DNA of 64,000 nucleotides, taken from positions 62,001-126,000 of the forward strand of contig JAGGNK010007537.1 of the NCBI GenBank assembly GCA_017590115.1. Reading direction: 5' to 3'. This document shows, one piece after another, positions 32,952-56,899 of this stretch. Both the position numbers and the translations under genes were made by a program. The stretch comes from Montifringilla adamsi. Taxonomy: Eukaryota; Chordata; Aves; Passeriformes; Passeridae. The stretch's first letter is position 1. Every line of letters begins with the position of its first letter. The notes under the pieces were generated by a model. The model saw nothing but the letters and a program-made list of their open reading frames with translations. It was not told where the DNA came from and did not search any database.

Positions 32952-35900
32952 ATGGAGTTCCCGGCCGCGCTCTTCCCCTCCTACTTCTGCGCCGGCCCGC
33001 CGCGGGAAGAGGGTGGCCCCGCGCCGGTCGCTGGCTGGGGCGAGCACGGGCAGGTGCTGGAGGGTGGCCTCGGCCGCCGCCAGGTGAGACCCTGCCGGCG
33101 GTGCGGGCCGGCCGAGGAACCGGCAGGACGCCCAGGGGCCGCTCTGACTCTCCCCCTTCGCTCCCCGCAGGTGCAGCCGGCGTTCGTGCCCCGCCGCGGC
33201 GCGACGGGCGAAAGGTGGGAAGCCGGCGGCGCTGCGGCCGTGCCGGTGCTGCTGCCCAGCGCGGGTGAGAGCCGCGGGAGCGGGAGGCAGCTCGCTGCAC
33301 GGGGCTGGGGGCAGCGTGCCTTCCGCCTCTATCGCTGCCCCGCGGGGCTGAGCGGTGTCCCTGTGCTCGTGTGATGCCATACGGCTCTGCCTATTCCCCA
33401 CAGGCCGCTGGATCCCCTCGCCCGAGCCTCAGGACATCCTGTACCGCAGCAGCCTGTGCAGGAAGCTCCGGGCAGGCAAGTCTGGAGCCACTCTGGACTT
33501 CGCCAAGCAGGTGGGATTTGAGGCATTGCATGCTGGCAAAGACCTGGGGGACAGCGTGGGACCTCTGCATGCACTGACCCTTTCCCCTTCCTCCCACACA
33601 GCTGGGCCATTTCTTTGTCGATCACCCAGAAGATGCGTTTGGCTCCCTGGGACATCTGCTGCACAAGAACTTCTACCTGGGAAATGCCAAGCTGAAGGTC
33701 ACTGTTTGTCCAGGGATAACAGTGCTGTTCCCCACCCTTCCCCTTGCCAGTCTCAATCTCTGCCCCTACTCCTGCAGAGACCAGCCCGGAATAGCACCAT
33801 CCGGATGACGGCCCTGCTGGAGGATATCAACCGCCTGGAGGCCCGACGGTGAGTGTCCCTCTGTCCCCTGCCCTCCACAGGCTTGGGGAGCTCCTGCTCT
33901 GTCCCCCTACCTGATGCTGTCCATGCCCTGCAGCGGCTGCCCCCGGCAGCACTTGGCCTCCCGCCTGCGCTGGTTCTCCCACCTCTGTCGTGACTGGCTC
34001 TTCGAGGTGCCGCTGGGGCTGCTGGCAGACTGCCTGCACGAGGAGCTGATGCAGCAGTGGTCCAACCTGCTCTTTGATGACAGCCTCACTGGAGGAGCAC
34101 TGGCCTGGTTGCCCCCTCAAGAGGGGGGAACACGAACACCCGTGGGCCGGCTGGTGCACCCTGGAGGGCAGGCCATGAACCACCTCTGTATCCTTCCCCA
34201 TGGGGTGTCCCTGGGGAGGGAGGTGGGGGTTGTGTTGCACCCTTAGCCACCACCCCAGATTTCCAGGATGTGGTGCTGGAGGAGCTGCCCCACGCTCGGG
34301 GCTCCCCAGCTCAGTTCGAGCTCAGTGGGCGCGTCCGGCAAGTGGCTGCAGCCCGTGTGGATGGGCAAGGTGAGCCATCCCCAGGATCCACATCTCAAAG
34401 CAGACAGGATGGAGGGAGGAGGGGCAGCAGGGGGCCCCTGGGATGCTGCCAGCTCACATGCCACCTCCTTCCCCCTGACAGATTTTGTTGGGGTTCGCTC
34501 AGACTATCACTGTGGTGTTTGGAGGGTGCCGGGCAAGACAGGGGCAGTTCCCACTGCACTGCAGGTGATCCACACTGATGTGCCTGCCTCCTGCCTCACT
34601 GTCAGGTAGGTGCTGGAGGAAGGAGTTGTGCAAAGAGGGAGCACTGCTGGCACAGCCCTGCTCTCTGTGGCAGGTTCTGTCACCTCATGGTGATGCTGTG
34701 CCCCCTGTCCTGCAGCCCTCACCTTCCCGGGGAACTGTCTGTCTGCACCCAGAGCGGGACCGTCTATCTCTGGAACGTTGAAACTGGGTGAGAGAGGGCA
34801 CTCAGGGCTGTCTAGGGACTCTTGCAGACAGTGGAGTCCCAGGGGGTGGGAGGCCCAAGTGACTGGGGCAGACTTGCCCCATGCCAATACTACTGTCTCC
34901 CCACAGGCTGCAGCAGCTGCGCCATGACCCCCAGACCATGTTTTTTCGGGACCATTCACCCTGGCGCTGGAGTGACTTCACTGCCCACCCACGAGTGCTC
35001 ACCTGTGCTGACCGCACGGGCCTGCAGTGCTTGGATGCCCGGGTGAGCTTGGGAGGGTGGGCGTGGGGCTTGGGCCAGGCAGGGAAGAGGGTTCCACAGC
35101 CCAAAGTGCTGACTGTGCCCTGTCTACTGGTGCAGGCCCCCAAGAGATGCCACTTTGACTTGTTCAAGGTGGGTGAGGAAGCTGGCTGCCAGCAGGGCGA
35201 GCGCGTGGTGCTGCCCATGTACCTGGGCAGGGCTCACCCCTCACAGTACCTTGTCACCACCCAGGTGAGTCCCCCCACAGCTGGGAGCTGGGGAAGATAT
35301 GCCACACAGCTGTGTCTCCTAGTGCCTATGGGGCATGAGGATCTTCCAGCTGAGGGGAGCTACCATGGTGTGTTGGAGTGTGCCCTGTCTGAGCCAAGAC
35401 TTCTGTCCTAGTTCTCCGTGTATGTGCTGGACGAGCGTTTGCCACTGGTGCCTGTTCTGAAGTGGGCACACATGATGAAGGCCCCTCCACTCTTTGCAAA
35501 CCTGATGCCAGGGAAACCTGGGAGGAGCCACAAGGTGCTGCTTGGTGCATCCCGCACACAGGAGCTGTTGCTTTTGCAATACCGGGGTAAGAGATCAAGC
35601 TCCAGGCTTCTGCAGAGCCGGGGCTCCTCTGTTCCCACGTCCTAGCCTCTTTGCTGCTGGTATCAGCTGCTGCTCTGGCATCTGTGCTCACCAGAATTTT
35701 TTGGGGTGTTTCCTCAGGGGGCAGCCAGTCAGCCTGTCAGCTGGCAGGGACTCCACAGAAGCTGCACGATATCGCGGGGTGCCTGCAGCACCTGCCCACC
35801 CAGCTCCCGCACCGCCACCACCTGCTCCAGCAGCGCCTCTCAGCCCCAGCAGCAGGTGAGTGTCCCACACTGCCCCAGGCTGCAGGTCCTAGTGGGGAAG

Positions 35901-37314
35901 AAGGTGGAACGGAGTGAAAGGAACCTTTGTCATGGCCTGCCTGGAGGGTGGCTGAAAAAGCAAAGCCCTGAACAATGCTGCAGAAGAGATTAATGACATA
36001 GAAAAAGATGTACAGGGTAGGCAGGAGCCAGCAGTGAGGGTGCCCACTGAGGGGTGGAGGCAGCCCCCACTGCTGGCCAGGCCACTGAAATATTCCTAGG
36101 ATTGGAACCCTGGTGACAATACCTTTCCTGTTCCTGCAGGGCTGGCTGCCACGCTGCAGGAGGATGGACCACACAAGTCCATGTTGATTTTCCAGCTCTC
36201 TGAGGCTGGGGATGTCTTCTGCCAGAGGCTGACCCACAAGGCAGCACAGCCCCCTGCACCCCCATCAAGGGATGAGGCCACAACAGCACCTGGCTCTTCC
36301 CCCCTCTTCGAGGCTCCAGCCAGCAGCCCACATGGCTTGGGCAGTGAGGGAGAAGAGGAGGAAGAGCAGACATTCTACTTGCCCAACCTGGAAGTGATTA
36401 TCCACGAAGAGGAGGAGGAGGACATGGGAACACCAGCTCCAGTGGAGGAAGCTGAACTGCTGCAGGAGCCCTGTGTCAGCCCTCAGCCCTCCCCAGCAGT
36501 GCCCAGCCCAGCTGCAGCCCTGCGGTACCGCCGCTGGCTGAGGGCCCTTTTCAGGACCTGGAGGGAGCCTCCCCGGCACACCTGGCCCCCCAGCCTCAGC
36601 CAGAGGCGCCTCTTCACCCGCAGAGATCTGCAGGGGCCAGCAGGCCCCAGCAGCTTGCAGAGGCAGATGTGCCAGCGGCTGCGCCAAACCATGCAGGAAG
36701 GGGGCCGCATCCAGCGCTGGGAGCCTTTGGCCGTCCAGCCCCCTCCCCTGCCACAGACCCTGGAGCTGGCAGAGGGTCCGGACCCCCTAAGTGCCCGTCT
36801 GACAGCAGCTTGGGCTGGGGACTGGGAACAGTGGTGGGAGGATAGGTCGAGCTTCAGTGTCGCACAGAGACAGCGGGCGCTGCGGGAGCGGCGGCGGCGG
36901 CAGAAACGAGCCAAGGGCCGCCGCAGCCTTTCGGCCAGCTTCACCTCCTCTGTCACCTACCAGTCTGAGCTGTCCGAGCTGAGTGATGTGGGCCCCTTGC
37001 TGCGCTCTCCCGGCCGCCCACTCGTTCTCTCCCAGGAGGGCTCACCACCAGCAGGCAGCCCCCCAGTTCGCAGTCCCCCGCCCTCACCAGTGCCCGACGA
37101 AGCCCTGCTGTCTTCACAGAGCCTGCGCTGCCGCGGCATCCCCAAGGAACGGCGGAAAACGCTGCGGGACTACTTGTCCGTGTGGGCCGAGGGGCCCCCC
37201 GAGCCCCCAGAGCCCCTTGGCAGCCAGGCCAGCCAGCTGTGCATCCCTTCTTCACAGAGCCAGTTGTCCTCTGCCTCGCAGCCCCGCCGCAAGCGCCCAC
37301 GAATGGGCTTCTGA
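32952..37314 (+). CDS. TAF1C: RNA polymerase I SL1/TIF-IB subunit TAF1C
   Basis: Fourteen exons join in phase: 32952-33083, 33171-33264, 33404-33510, 33602-33697, 33778-33848, 33934-34187, 34259-34369, 34482-34605, 34716-34787, 34907-35042, 35136-35264, 35412-35586, 35718-35855, 36140-37314 (937 residues; human about 869). TAF1C, with TBP, TAF1A, TAF1B and TAF1D, forms the SL1 factor that recognises the rDNA promoter in the nucleolus. Diagnostic stretches shared with human: MEFP start, [68 protein letters not shown], and the terminal KRPRMGF. The centre is WD/beta-propeller-like, and the C-terminal third is low-complexity with acidic and Arg-rich runs. Start [12 protein letters not shown] aligns with human MDFPSSLRPALF. 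HINT2 begins 269 bases downstream on the same strand. Confidence 0.95.
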
Positions 37315-37318
37315 GCAC

Positions 37319-37324
37319 AAATAA
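37319..37324 (+). other. TAF1C: Polyadenylation signal of TAF1C
   Basis: AATAAA occurs five bases after the stop codon ('gcacaaataaacc'), an unusually short distance. Confidence 0.65.
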
Positions 37325-37499
37325 ACCTGCTTGGCACAGCCTTCCTCCCGGCATCCTCAATTGTTTGGTCAAGGCACCCACCCTTAGGGGCAGGGGAGGT
37401 CGGGCGGGACGCCCGGGATTGGGACTTCCCTCGGGGAGGGAGTGACCATCTTCCCCGGTCGGAGAGTCCCCGCCGGGATGCTCTGACGCGAGGGTCGCC

Positions 37500-37582
37500 C
37501 ACATGCCAGGCATGGTGGCAGGCGGGCGCTTTAAGGGGGCGTGGAGCGGGGCCGGCTGTGTTTCGGGGCGGGAGCGGCGGCC
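37500..37582 (+). promoter_or_regulatory. HINT2: GC-rich promoter of HINT2
   Basis: Short CpG-rich segment with GC boxes ('ggggcgtgg', 'ggggcggga') directly before the HINT2 start, in the 269-base gap after TAF1C. Confidence 0.45.
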
Positions 37583-39058
<1,476 letters not shown>

Positions 39059-39081
39059 TGCCCACTACCCACTTGCTCTCC

Positions 39082-39087
39082 AATAAA
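39082..39087 (+). other. HINT2: Polyadenylation signal of HINT2
   Basis: AATAAA in 'ccaataaagcatc', 24 bases after the stop codon. Confidence 0.7.
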
Positions 39088-39099
39088 GCATCTCCTTGG

Positions 39100-39930
39100 T
39101 GGTGACTTCAATGGCTCTGCATTGGGGTGGCTTTTTTTGGGGTGGCTGGCCTGAGCAGGGCAGGGCTGGCCTTCATTGTCACAGCAGTAGAGTTGGTACC
39201 CTGCTTTTTGCAGGGGATCTGGGCTCTCCACATACCAACCCCACAGATGAAGCAGAAGGGTTTTGTGGGGCTGCCCACAGCTCACAGGCAAAAGGCTCAT
39301 TTTGGTACTGGGCTGGAGAAGCAGGCTGGGTGCCACAAGGTTGTTCCCAAGATGGGGTGTCAGTAGTGCACCACATCCAGGGCTGCCCACCCAGCCCCAC
39401 TGCCACCAGCAGCCCCAGCATCCCTGAATGCCCCTGCTCTGCCTCAGGTTGCCCCCCTGACAGCCCCCATGTGTTGCCACCAGAGCCCTGCGCTGGACAC
39501 TGATGTTTCCCTGCTTTTCAAAACCAGTTAATTGCACTAGATTGGTCTAAATGTGCTCAGAGCAGGCTTGTTGATTGCATGTGTACTTCTTGTCCACCCC
39601 AGACGGGCCTCTCTGCGAGCTCCCAGGAGGATCATAACCCTGAGCAGAATACAGGGCAGGACAGGCTGCGTGGTGGGTGGACCTGCTGCTCCCTCTATGT
39701 ACACATACCCGTGCACTCCCCCACACTGCAGCCACTGTGCTGCTTGTGTGTGCGCTGCCATGCAAAACTCAAATGCACACCTCCGAGGGACACTCACTGT
39801 ATTGCTCACCCCAGAACCCCCCCAAGCGCACACTGAGGAAAGCACATCATACCCTTCGCTACAGGCCCCACAGCCGTGAGCCACCGAGGAAATTGCACAC
39901 CCAGAGCCCCCTGCACACAAGGGCCCGCCG
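39100..39930. other. Intergenic, no gene recognised
   Basis: Nothing with homology or splice support between HINT2 and the next CpG island. Confidence 0.5.
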
Positions 39931-40275
39931 GCTCCGTGCGCGCCGGGCGCTGTTTACAGGCCTTGACCGCGGTCTGGTGCCTGCACGTGTGCGCGGGCCC
40001 CGTGAGGGGAGCACACGCGGGGCCGGGCGCATGCGGCCGCCCGCTCCCTGCCGCGTGCCTCCCGCGCCCGCTGCTCCGTGGCCGGCTGCCGTGGCTATAT
40101 TTAGTGGCCGGGGCCGGTGCTGGCGCGGTGCACGGCCCACCTGGCACCGCCGTCGGGACCGCCTGGGCCCCCGCCAGCCGCTGCGCAGCGGACCGCAGCC
40201 CGCCGGGGAGAATGGCGGCTCTGTTCATCGCCCGGCTCGGTGGCGCTGGCGGCGGGGGGCCCCCGGGAGCTGTGT
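39930..40275 (+). promoter_or_regulatory. Orphan CpG island with MEF2-like motif and short ORF
   Basis: Strongly CpG-rich. It contains CTATATTTAG at about 40095-40104, a fit to the MEF2 consensus YTAWWWWTAR that could also act as a TATA-like element. About 110 bases on, ATG at 40212 opens MAALFIARLGGAGGG in a frame that runs to 40355. The peptide has no family I recognise. It may be a first exon whose continuation lies near the assembly gap. Confidence 0.4.
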
Positions 40276-40711
40276 CGGGGCTGTGGCGGAGCCCAGTCAC
40301 TTCCCACACATACACACCCAGTATAGTATGGGGAATGTTTTCGGGGTGTAAATGAGCCTTAAAATTGTTGATACTGCTGCTTCCTGCCTCTGAGGCTCAG
40401 CGCGGGCTGGGGCCACTGTTGAACTCAGGACAGCCCTGCCTCGGGGATGTGTACCCCAAAGAGGACTGGGTGTCCCTGGCGAGGTGGGGACGCTAAAGAG
40501 GGGCCAGGGATCCCCAGGACATCATCCCCCAGGGCTTGCCCAGAGCAGTCCCACAGGGAGTGCTGTACTGGGCACAGGGCACGGGCTGGCACGCGAGCTC
40601 AGGGCCAGTCGCCTGCCACGGTGTTTCTTCCCGTGCCAGGTTTATTTTGTCAGTCCCCGAGCAGCGGCAGGGCAGGACAGTGGGCACAGCCCCATGGGGC
40701 CGAGGCGGGAG

Positions 40712-40735
40712 NNNNNNNNNNNNNNNNNNNNNNNN
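40712..40735. other. Assembly gap (24 N)
   Basis: A run of 24 undetermined bases within very G-rich DNA ('gaggcgggag' before, 'gaggtggcgggggcgggg' after). The true length is unknown. Confidence 0.99.
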
Positions 40736-40739
40736 GAGG

Positions 40740-42100
40740 TGGCGGGGGCGGGGGGGAGCGGGGGCCGACGGCTGTTTTGGTTCCTCAGCCGGAGAGGATC
40801 ACAAATGACGCAAGTTCCCAAAAGAGCCGGGCGGGGGGGCTGCGAGGGATGTGTCAGCCGGCGGCGAGAGGCGGCCAGATGTGCTCCAGCAGCTCCAGAG
40901 CTGCTGCCCCGAGCTGATGCTGCCAGAGCGCAGCCCCACAATGATGCCCCATAGACCACCCCAGGGTGGTTTGCCCCACAGTGGGTGCGCACACCCAGGG
41001 TGGCATCGCCAGGCTCCCTGTCCCACAGTGTACTTTGGTGCTGTTGGTGTCCCTTCAGTATCCCTCAGCAATCATGCTGCCTAGCCACGAGTAAGCCCAC
41101 GGGTGTTTGGTGGGGAATCTGGGGATGCTCCTAGGAAGACCATAAAGGGATGCAAGATGGGGAAGGATCCCCAAGCTGCCACCCCTTCAGCATGAGCTGG
41201 CATAGGGGTACACCTCAGGGACCACCACAGGGCCCATGGCTGAGCATGGAGGCACGACCAGCAGCATGCAACCCAGAAGCCTCACAGAGAGCTGCCAGCC
41301 CTGGGAGCAGCCTGGCACCAACCCCTCCCCAGGGGCAGCAGGGCTGATGTGGCCCCAGCATGGGGAATCCATGAGATGAGCTTGGGACACGTCTCCCATT
41401 TCTCCCTCCTCCTTACAGCTGTGTAGCAGATGGGCTTGGAGGAGCCCCTGCTTGGCACGGGGCCGAGGGTCCGCAGGGAGGAGCGGTTCCCAGTGGGGGC
41501 CCCCCCGGCCCGCCGAGGCCAGAAGGACCGAGCACATCCCTGGCCAGGAAAAACAGAGGCCCCAGCGTGGAGCGCACGGTGCCCCGTCGGAGCACACCGC
41601 AAAGTGCTGGAATAACAGCCCTCGCTCTCGAGCCCGCCGCCTGCTATCAAAGAGCCCTTCTTCTCCTCGGCCTCTGCAGGGATGGGGCCGGGGGCCCATC
41701 GAGGGCTGGTGGTGAGAGGAGGCTGCTGCTCCGCGCCAGCAGGCACGGGCTGCACCCAGCCAGGCGCCGGGTACATCCCACCCCATTACCCTAGGGCAGC
41801 TGGGGGTCCCTGGGGCAAGCGGCCACATTCCAGTGCCAGGACCAAGCAGTGTGGCGGTCACTTGGGTCAAGTAGTGGGGAGCAGTGTGTCCTCAGGAGCC
41901 CTGGGCATGTCCCTCCTGCTGCCCCAGTGGGGCTGCGCTGGCTCTGCCCAGGTACCGTGCACCCCCGAGAGTCCCTGTGACTAGCTTGGCCCTAAGTGGT
42001 GGCCCCAGAGCACTGGGGCAAGATGGCACGGGGTACATGGACCCCAGAGGTGGGGACAGCCTTGATCCTGTAGTGCAGCGCAGGCACCTCTGTGTCCTTG
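40740..42100. other. Intergenic GC-rich DNA between gap and SPAG8
   Basis: No gene recognised. Several overlapping ORFs on both strands lack homology. Confidence 0.45.
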
Positions 42101-42139
42101 CAGCCCTGCGCCCCCATCCCCGACATTACCATCCCGCCG

Positions 42140-42295
42140 CACTCCCGTGCCCCACACAGCCCCGTCCCCCCGTGTCCCTGAACCCCCTGTCCCACACAGC
42201 CCCGTCCCCCCGTGTCCCTGCACCCCGTGCCCACACAGCCCCGTCCCCGCGGGTCCCTGCACCCGCTGTCCCACACAGCCCCGTGTCCCGCACCG
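42140..42295. repeat. Minisatellite, about 38-40 base unit, four copies
   Basis: Copies of 'cccacacagccccgtccccc' plus 'cgtgtccctgcaccc' occur near 42150, 42189, 42228 and 42268 just upstream of SPAG8. Confidence 0.85.
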
Positions 42296-42299
42296 CACC

Positions 42300-42532
42300 C
42301 CCTCACGCCGACTGCGACCTCGCACCGCCCACTCCTTCGAGACCACGCCCATTATCCGTTTGACTAAGCCACTCGCCCCGCCTAGTTTGCGGCACGGCCA
42401 CGCCTCCTCCGGGTCTCTCCGCCAATGGGAGGCGCGCGCGCGGCTCCTCCTCCCCCCTCCCCCCGCCCCGGGCGCGCGGCCGCCGCGCACCGTCTCCATG
42501 GAGAGAGGCGCGTCCCGCAGCGCGCACGCGCC
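42300..42532 (+). promoter_or_regulatory. SPAG8: SPAG8 promoter with X-box-like motif
   Basis: CpG-rich segment with a CCAAT box near 42422. A palindrome-like GTCTCCATGGAGAG at 42492-42505 resembles an RFX X-box, which would fit control of a sperm/ciliary gene. The ATG in this motif is out of frame with the chosen SPAG8 start at 42533. Confidence 0.45.
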
Positions 42533-44938
42533 ATGGAGCCGGGAGCCGGCTGCGCCGGCGGGTGCGGCCCAGGCTGTGGGCAGCGAGAGCCCTTGGGGTA
42601 ACCCGGTGGGGAGAGTCGGGGGCAGGGGCTGCCGAGCGCTAGGGGCCACGGGGGAATGACAAGATGGTGGGTCCGGCCTGTGGGGAGGGGGCTGAGCCCA
42701 GGCAGGGGGTGGGAAGCGTGTTGCTGCTGGAGGTCAAGGGGACAGAAGGGAGTGACGGAGGGGGAGACCCCTCCAGATGACAGGCCCAGCAGCAGACACT
42801 GTCCCCCAAAAGGAGAGGAATCCCATGCCCCTTGCCCCAGTGCGGTGACACTGCAGACGAGCCGGGGTCAGTACGCTGGCTGTGCCGATGGGGGCTGGGG
42901 ACATGGCTGGCAATGGCGGATGCGCCGCGCTGCCTTTCTTCAGGGTCTGTTCCCACCTGCAGGGGCGCTCTGAGAAGCCGTGTGGATCTCAGATGCCATG
43001 GGGAGAGGCCGCCGTTCAAGGTCCAGGGGGACGAGCCCCTGCCTGGGGTGCCCGTGGAGAGGCTCCCCTGCTGCGGGCAGACGCTGACAGCCACCACCAA
43101 GAGGCTCCAGGAGACGTCAGACATAGCCAAGCCCCCCCAGGAGATAGCAGACACGGATGAGCCGCCTACTGTGGCCTTACCAGTTGTGCCCAGCAGGGTA
43201 CCATCCCCAGAGACTGGGAAGGATCCCTCTGGGATCAAGCTGCCTCCCTGGCTTGGAAAGTGGGGGACCAGCCCCGAGGAGGAGTCCCCCACCACAATGG
43301 CGGCGCTGCCCCCTATCCCACCCCCGCCAGCAGAGAAGCCCAGCCAGTCGGTGCCCCAGCGGAGCCGTGTAACCTATGACTGGCAGAAGGAGGTAACTCC
43401 ATAAGGAAAAATGCCCCTCAGAGTTGGCCCCATCGTGTCCCACATGCTGATCTTGTGAAGCTCCCTGCTCCTGGGCAGACACATGTCTTTAAATAGCCAC
43501 CCGGACGACCTTGAGCCCAGCAGGATAGAAAAGGGATGAAACTCAATAGCACAAAAGGCACAGGCAGGCACATGGGGACTAACAGTAAGGCAGGAGGGGA
43601 GCTGGGATCTCGCTGCTGGGAAGCAGGAGCTGTGTGTGGTGGCTCATCACAGTGATGTGGGGATGCCTGCTTGGGCAAGCCAAGCTGGGGGGCACCTGAT
43701 GGACCAAACTGTGCCACAGCCTGGGGACTCCATGGGTTGTTGTAAGAGCTCTTGCCCAGGGGCAGTCTGGGCACCCAGGTGCTTGGGACTGCCATACAAG
43801 GCTCGCTGACCTCCACCAGGCAGGACAGGTCAGCCATGCCCAAACTGTGTCCCTGCTCCAGCTTTCCCAGGCTTCTGGCCAGAAAGCTCACAACACCTCT
43901 TTACAGCTTATGCCTCTAGGTCTATCAAAAGCCAGGAGTGGGCATGGGAAAGTGCAGCATGTGCTCCTGCCTCCTTCCACAGCTCCCACTGTCCATCCCC
44001 AGGTACTTGTGGATCCCTTGGACTCTCGGCCAGGGAAGGATTTGGGCAGTGAGGACTTCCAGCATGGCTACCATGGACTGCCGATCCACCAGTTTCTCTC
44101 CTCACTCACTGACAGCTCCCCCCCGAAGGACTGCCCACCCCTCAGGGCCATGCTGCTGGGGCAAGGTGAGGCTGACCCCAACAAGCCATGTGCACCCCAA
44201 AAAGGCAGCAGGGGAATGTTAGTTGGGAGGCTGATGGCACCTTCCTCTCTGCAGGGCAGCGGAAGGCTACATTGGCATCCATGCTCTACGAGAAATACAG
44301 GCAAGCCTGCACTCCCACATGAGACCCCATCTTGGGGCTGTGTCCCAGAGAAGGGGACCTGGGGAGGCGGGGAACCCAGAGCTGAGAGGTGCGGGATCTG
44401 CTCTGACTGCAGTAAGGAGACAGAGGAGGAGATCCGTCCACGCCCGAAGCGCATGGAATCTATCTCCACCACGCACCACGACTACCGTGCCATGGGTTTC
44501 CAATCCACACCCCAGCCCACCACCCAGGTACAGGCAGTAGACATCCCCCCTGCCAGTTTGCAGCAGCCTCCAGGGAGGCAGCAAGGCTTTTGTCCTGCTG
44601 AGCATGCCATCCCCTCCAGCTCACATTTTGCTTCTACTGCAGAGTCACAATTACTTAACGGAAGAGCCAACCAGCTTCTGGCTGGAGCAAGCCCGTGGAA
44701 TGCCGGTAAGGCCCCCACCACCCTGTCCTGTCAGCACCCTGGGAGTCTCAGCTGCTGACAGAGACCTCTCCAATTCTCTCCTCTCCAGGGTGTCACTGCC
44801 CTCTTCGGCAGAAACATTCCCTTCAAGAGGAATGCAGACTTCTCCACTCCCATTACCATGTACTTAGGGCATCCTGAGCCCTTCAACCTCTGTGACCCCT
44901 ATGACTCCCTGAGCAGACAGCTCCAGCCCCACAAGTAA
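42533..44938 (+). CDS. SPAG8: Sperm-associated antigen 8
   Basis: Seven exons join in phase: 42533-42597, 42963-43392, 44003-44165, 44255-44300, 44413-44527, 44643-44705, 44789-44938, giving 343 residues (human 426-485). SPAG8 is a testis-enriched microtubule-associated protein of axonemes, reported as an inner protein of doublet microtubules. The N-terminus MEPGAGCAGGCGPGCG parallels the Gly/Pro-Ser repeats of human SPAG8. The middle is poorly conserved and proline-rich. Family-specific stretches: VTYDWQKE, KRMESISTTHHDYRAMG (human VESVTHHDYRME), EPTSFWLEQARGMPGV (human ETFWIQRAPQLPGV), and IPFKRNADFSTPITM (human TPFRKNCSFSTPVPL). One intron uses a GC donor after 44300. Exon 2's 5' edge rests on phase and on the acceptor at 42962; 42943 is a possible alternative. 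NPR2 converges from the other side. Confidence 0.88.
44301..44302 (+). other. SPAG8: GC-AG splice donor in SPAG8
   Basis: The exon ending in codons for YEKY plus AG is followed by GCAAGC. The next exon (TAAGGAGACAGAGG, 44413) restores the frame to SKETEEEI, so a GC donor is needed. Confidence 0.7.
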
Positions 44939-44942
44939 TAAA
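44937..44942 (+). other. SPAG8: Polyadenylation signal overlapping the SPAG8 stop
   Basis: The stop codon TAA is embedded in 'taataaaaaac', so AATAAA starts inside it. The 3' UTR would be only a couple of dozen bases unless another signal is used. Confidence 0.6.
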
Positions 44943-44959
44943 AAACAAGGGGACACAGG

Positions 44960-46190
44960 TGGTCCCAGCATCTTTGCCTACCCGAAGGCTGTCCTCAAGC
45001 TGAATGTTTGGATGGGGAGCACTGTGTCCCTGGGATCTCAAATCCCATGAGAGCATGAAGCAAAATGGAAAACCCTTCAGCCCTGTTGCAAGTCACTGTT
45101 GACCCAAAACACACTGTGGTCCCAAGATTTCCTCCTTAGGCATGGAGGCAGAGCCCCTGGCACAGCCTCAGCCCCCAGGACACGTCCCCTCCCGGTGCAT
45201 GCAGTGGGTGACATGCAGCCGTTGTTCCAGTCCCCAGGCACAGGTGTGTTCCAGTAAGAGGCGGCAGCAGGGCGGCCAGAGCATGAGCTCAGAGGAACGC
45301 ACTGCAGCCCTCACGCCAAAGCAAACCCATGGCAGCCCTGCCTTCCCAGCACCGCCCAAGCCCTCAACAGCCGCTGCTGCGACCGCCCAGCACTGGCTCC
45401 CCATGCCCACACTCCTGCCCTACACCGCAGACAGACCCCTGGGATACGATCTCTTGGGATGTTTCAGGCAGCTGTCGCCAGCCCAGGCTGAGTTCCATAT
45501 TGGTGTTCCCCCGGCCTCCCTCCCCACTTGGCATGCTGGGGCAGAGTGAAGTAGAGGCCACAGGACAGATGGATCTGGGGAAGTTTGTATTTCAACAAAA
45601 TAGTTGCAGCGAGTCCTATATTTACACCTGGAGGAGGGATGGGTATTTACATGACCCGGTGGGGTTATATACAGGGGAAGGGGAGACTGAGGAGGGGGGC
45701 AGCTGCGGCATTGAAGCCTGACCTGGCCAAGGAGTCAGTCTTGGCAGGAATCCCCATTTCCCCCCACCCCAGGGAGGGGTTGACATGGGCACAACTTCTG
45801 CTGGGGGCCAGGTACTGAAAAGAGACGGCAAAGTGCCCTGCGGGGCAGCCAGGCCCCGGAGAAGCTCAGAGCCAGCTGAGCCACAGGGGAGAGGGCAGGG
45901 GTGGCAGACCTCAGAGGGTGAGGGAATACAAGGTCTCCTGGGCTGGATGAGGGCTGGTTACCCCACTCCAGCAGAGGCTGTGGGGAAGGTGGGCTTTGCT
46001 GGTGCTGATGGAGGGGAGCAGACGGTGCTGTGGCCGCTGCTCCACCTTGCCCAGGCCCTGCTGAAGCAGGGGGGCTGCAGAGAGGTGGATGCAGTGATGG
46101 GGGGGGATGCCGGTGCATCCTGAGGCACCGGAAAGCACTGGTGGCCCCACTGAGCTGGGGGCTTTGCCACAGCCACTGGGCTCAAATGAC
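44960..46190. other. Convergent intergenic / NPR2 3' UTR region
   Basis: Lies between the SPAG8 3' end and the NPR2 stop. A plus-strand ORF of 135 codons at 45142-45549 has no homology. On the minus strand this is probably NPR2 3' UTR; no canonical AATAAA was found, only variants such as AATACA near 45588. Confidence 0.45.
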
Positions 46191-56896
<10,706 letters not shown>

Positions 56897-56899
56897 GTT

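Noticed and set aside
32043..33374. 443-codon plus-strand ORF
   Set aside because: Upstream part is intergenic and minisatellite; only the segment starting [12 protein letters not shown] at 32952 belongs to TAF1C.
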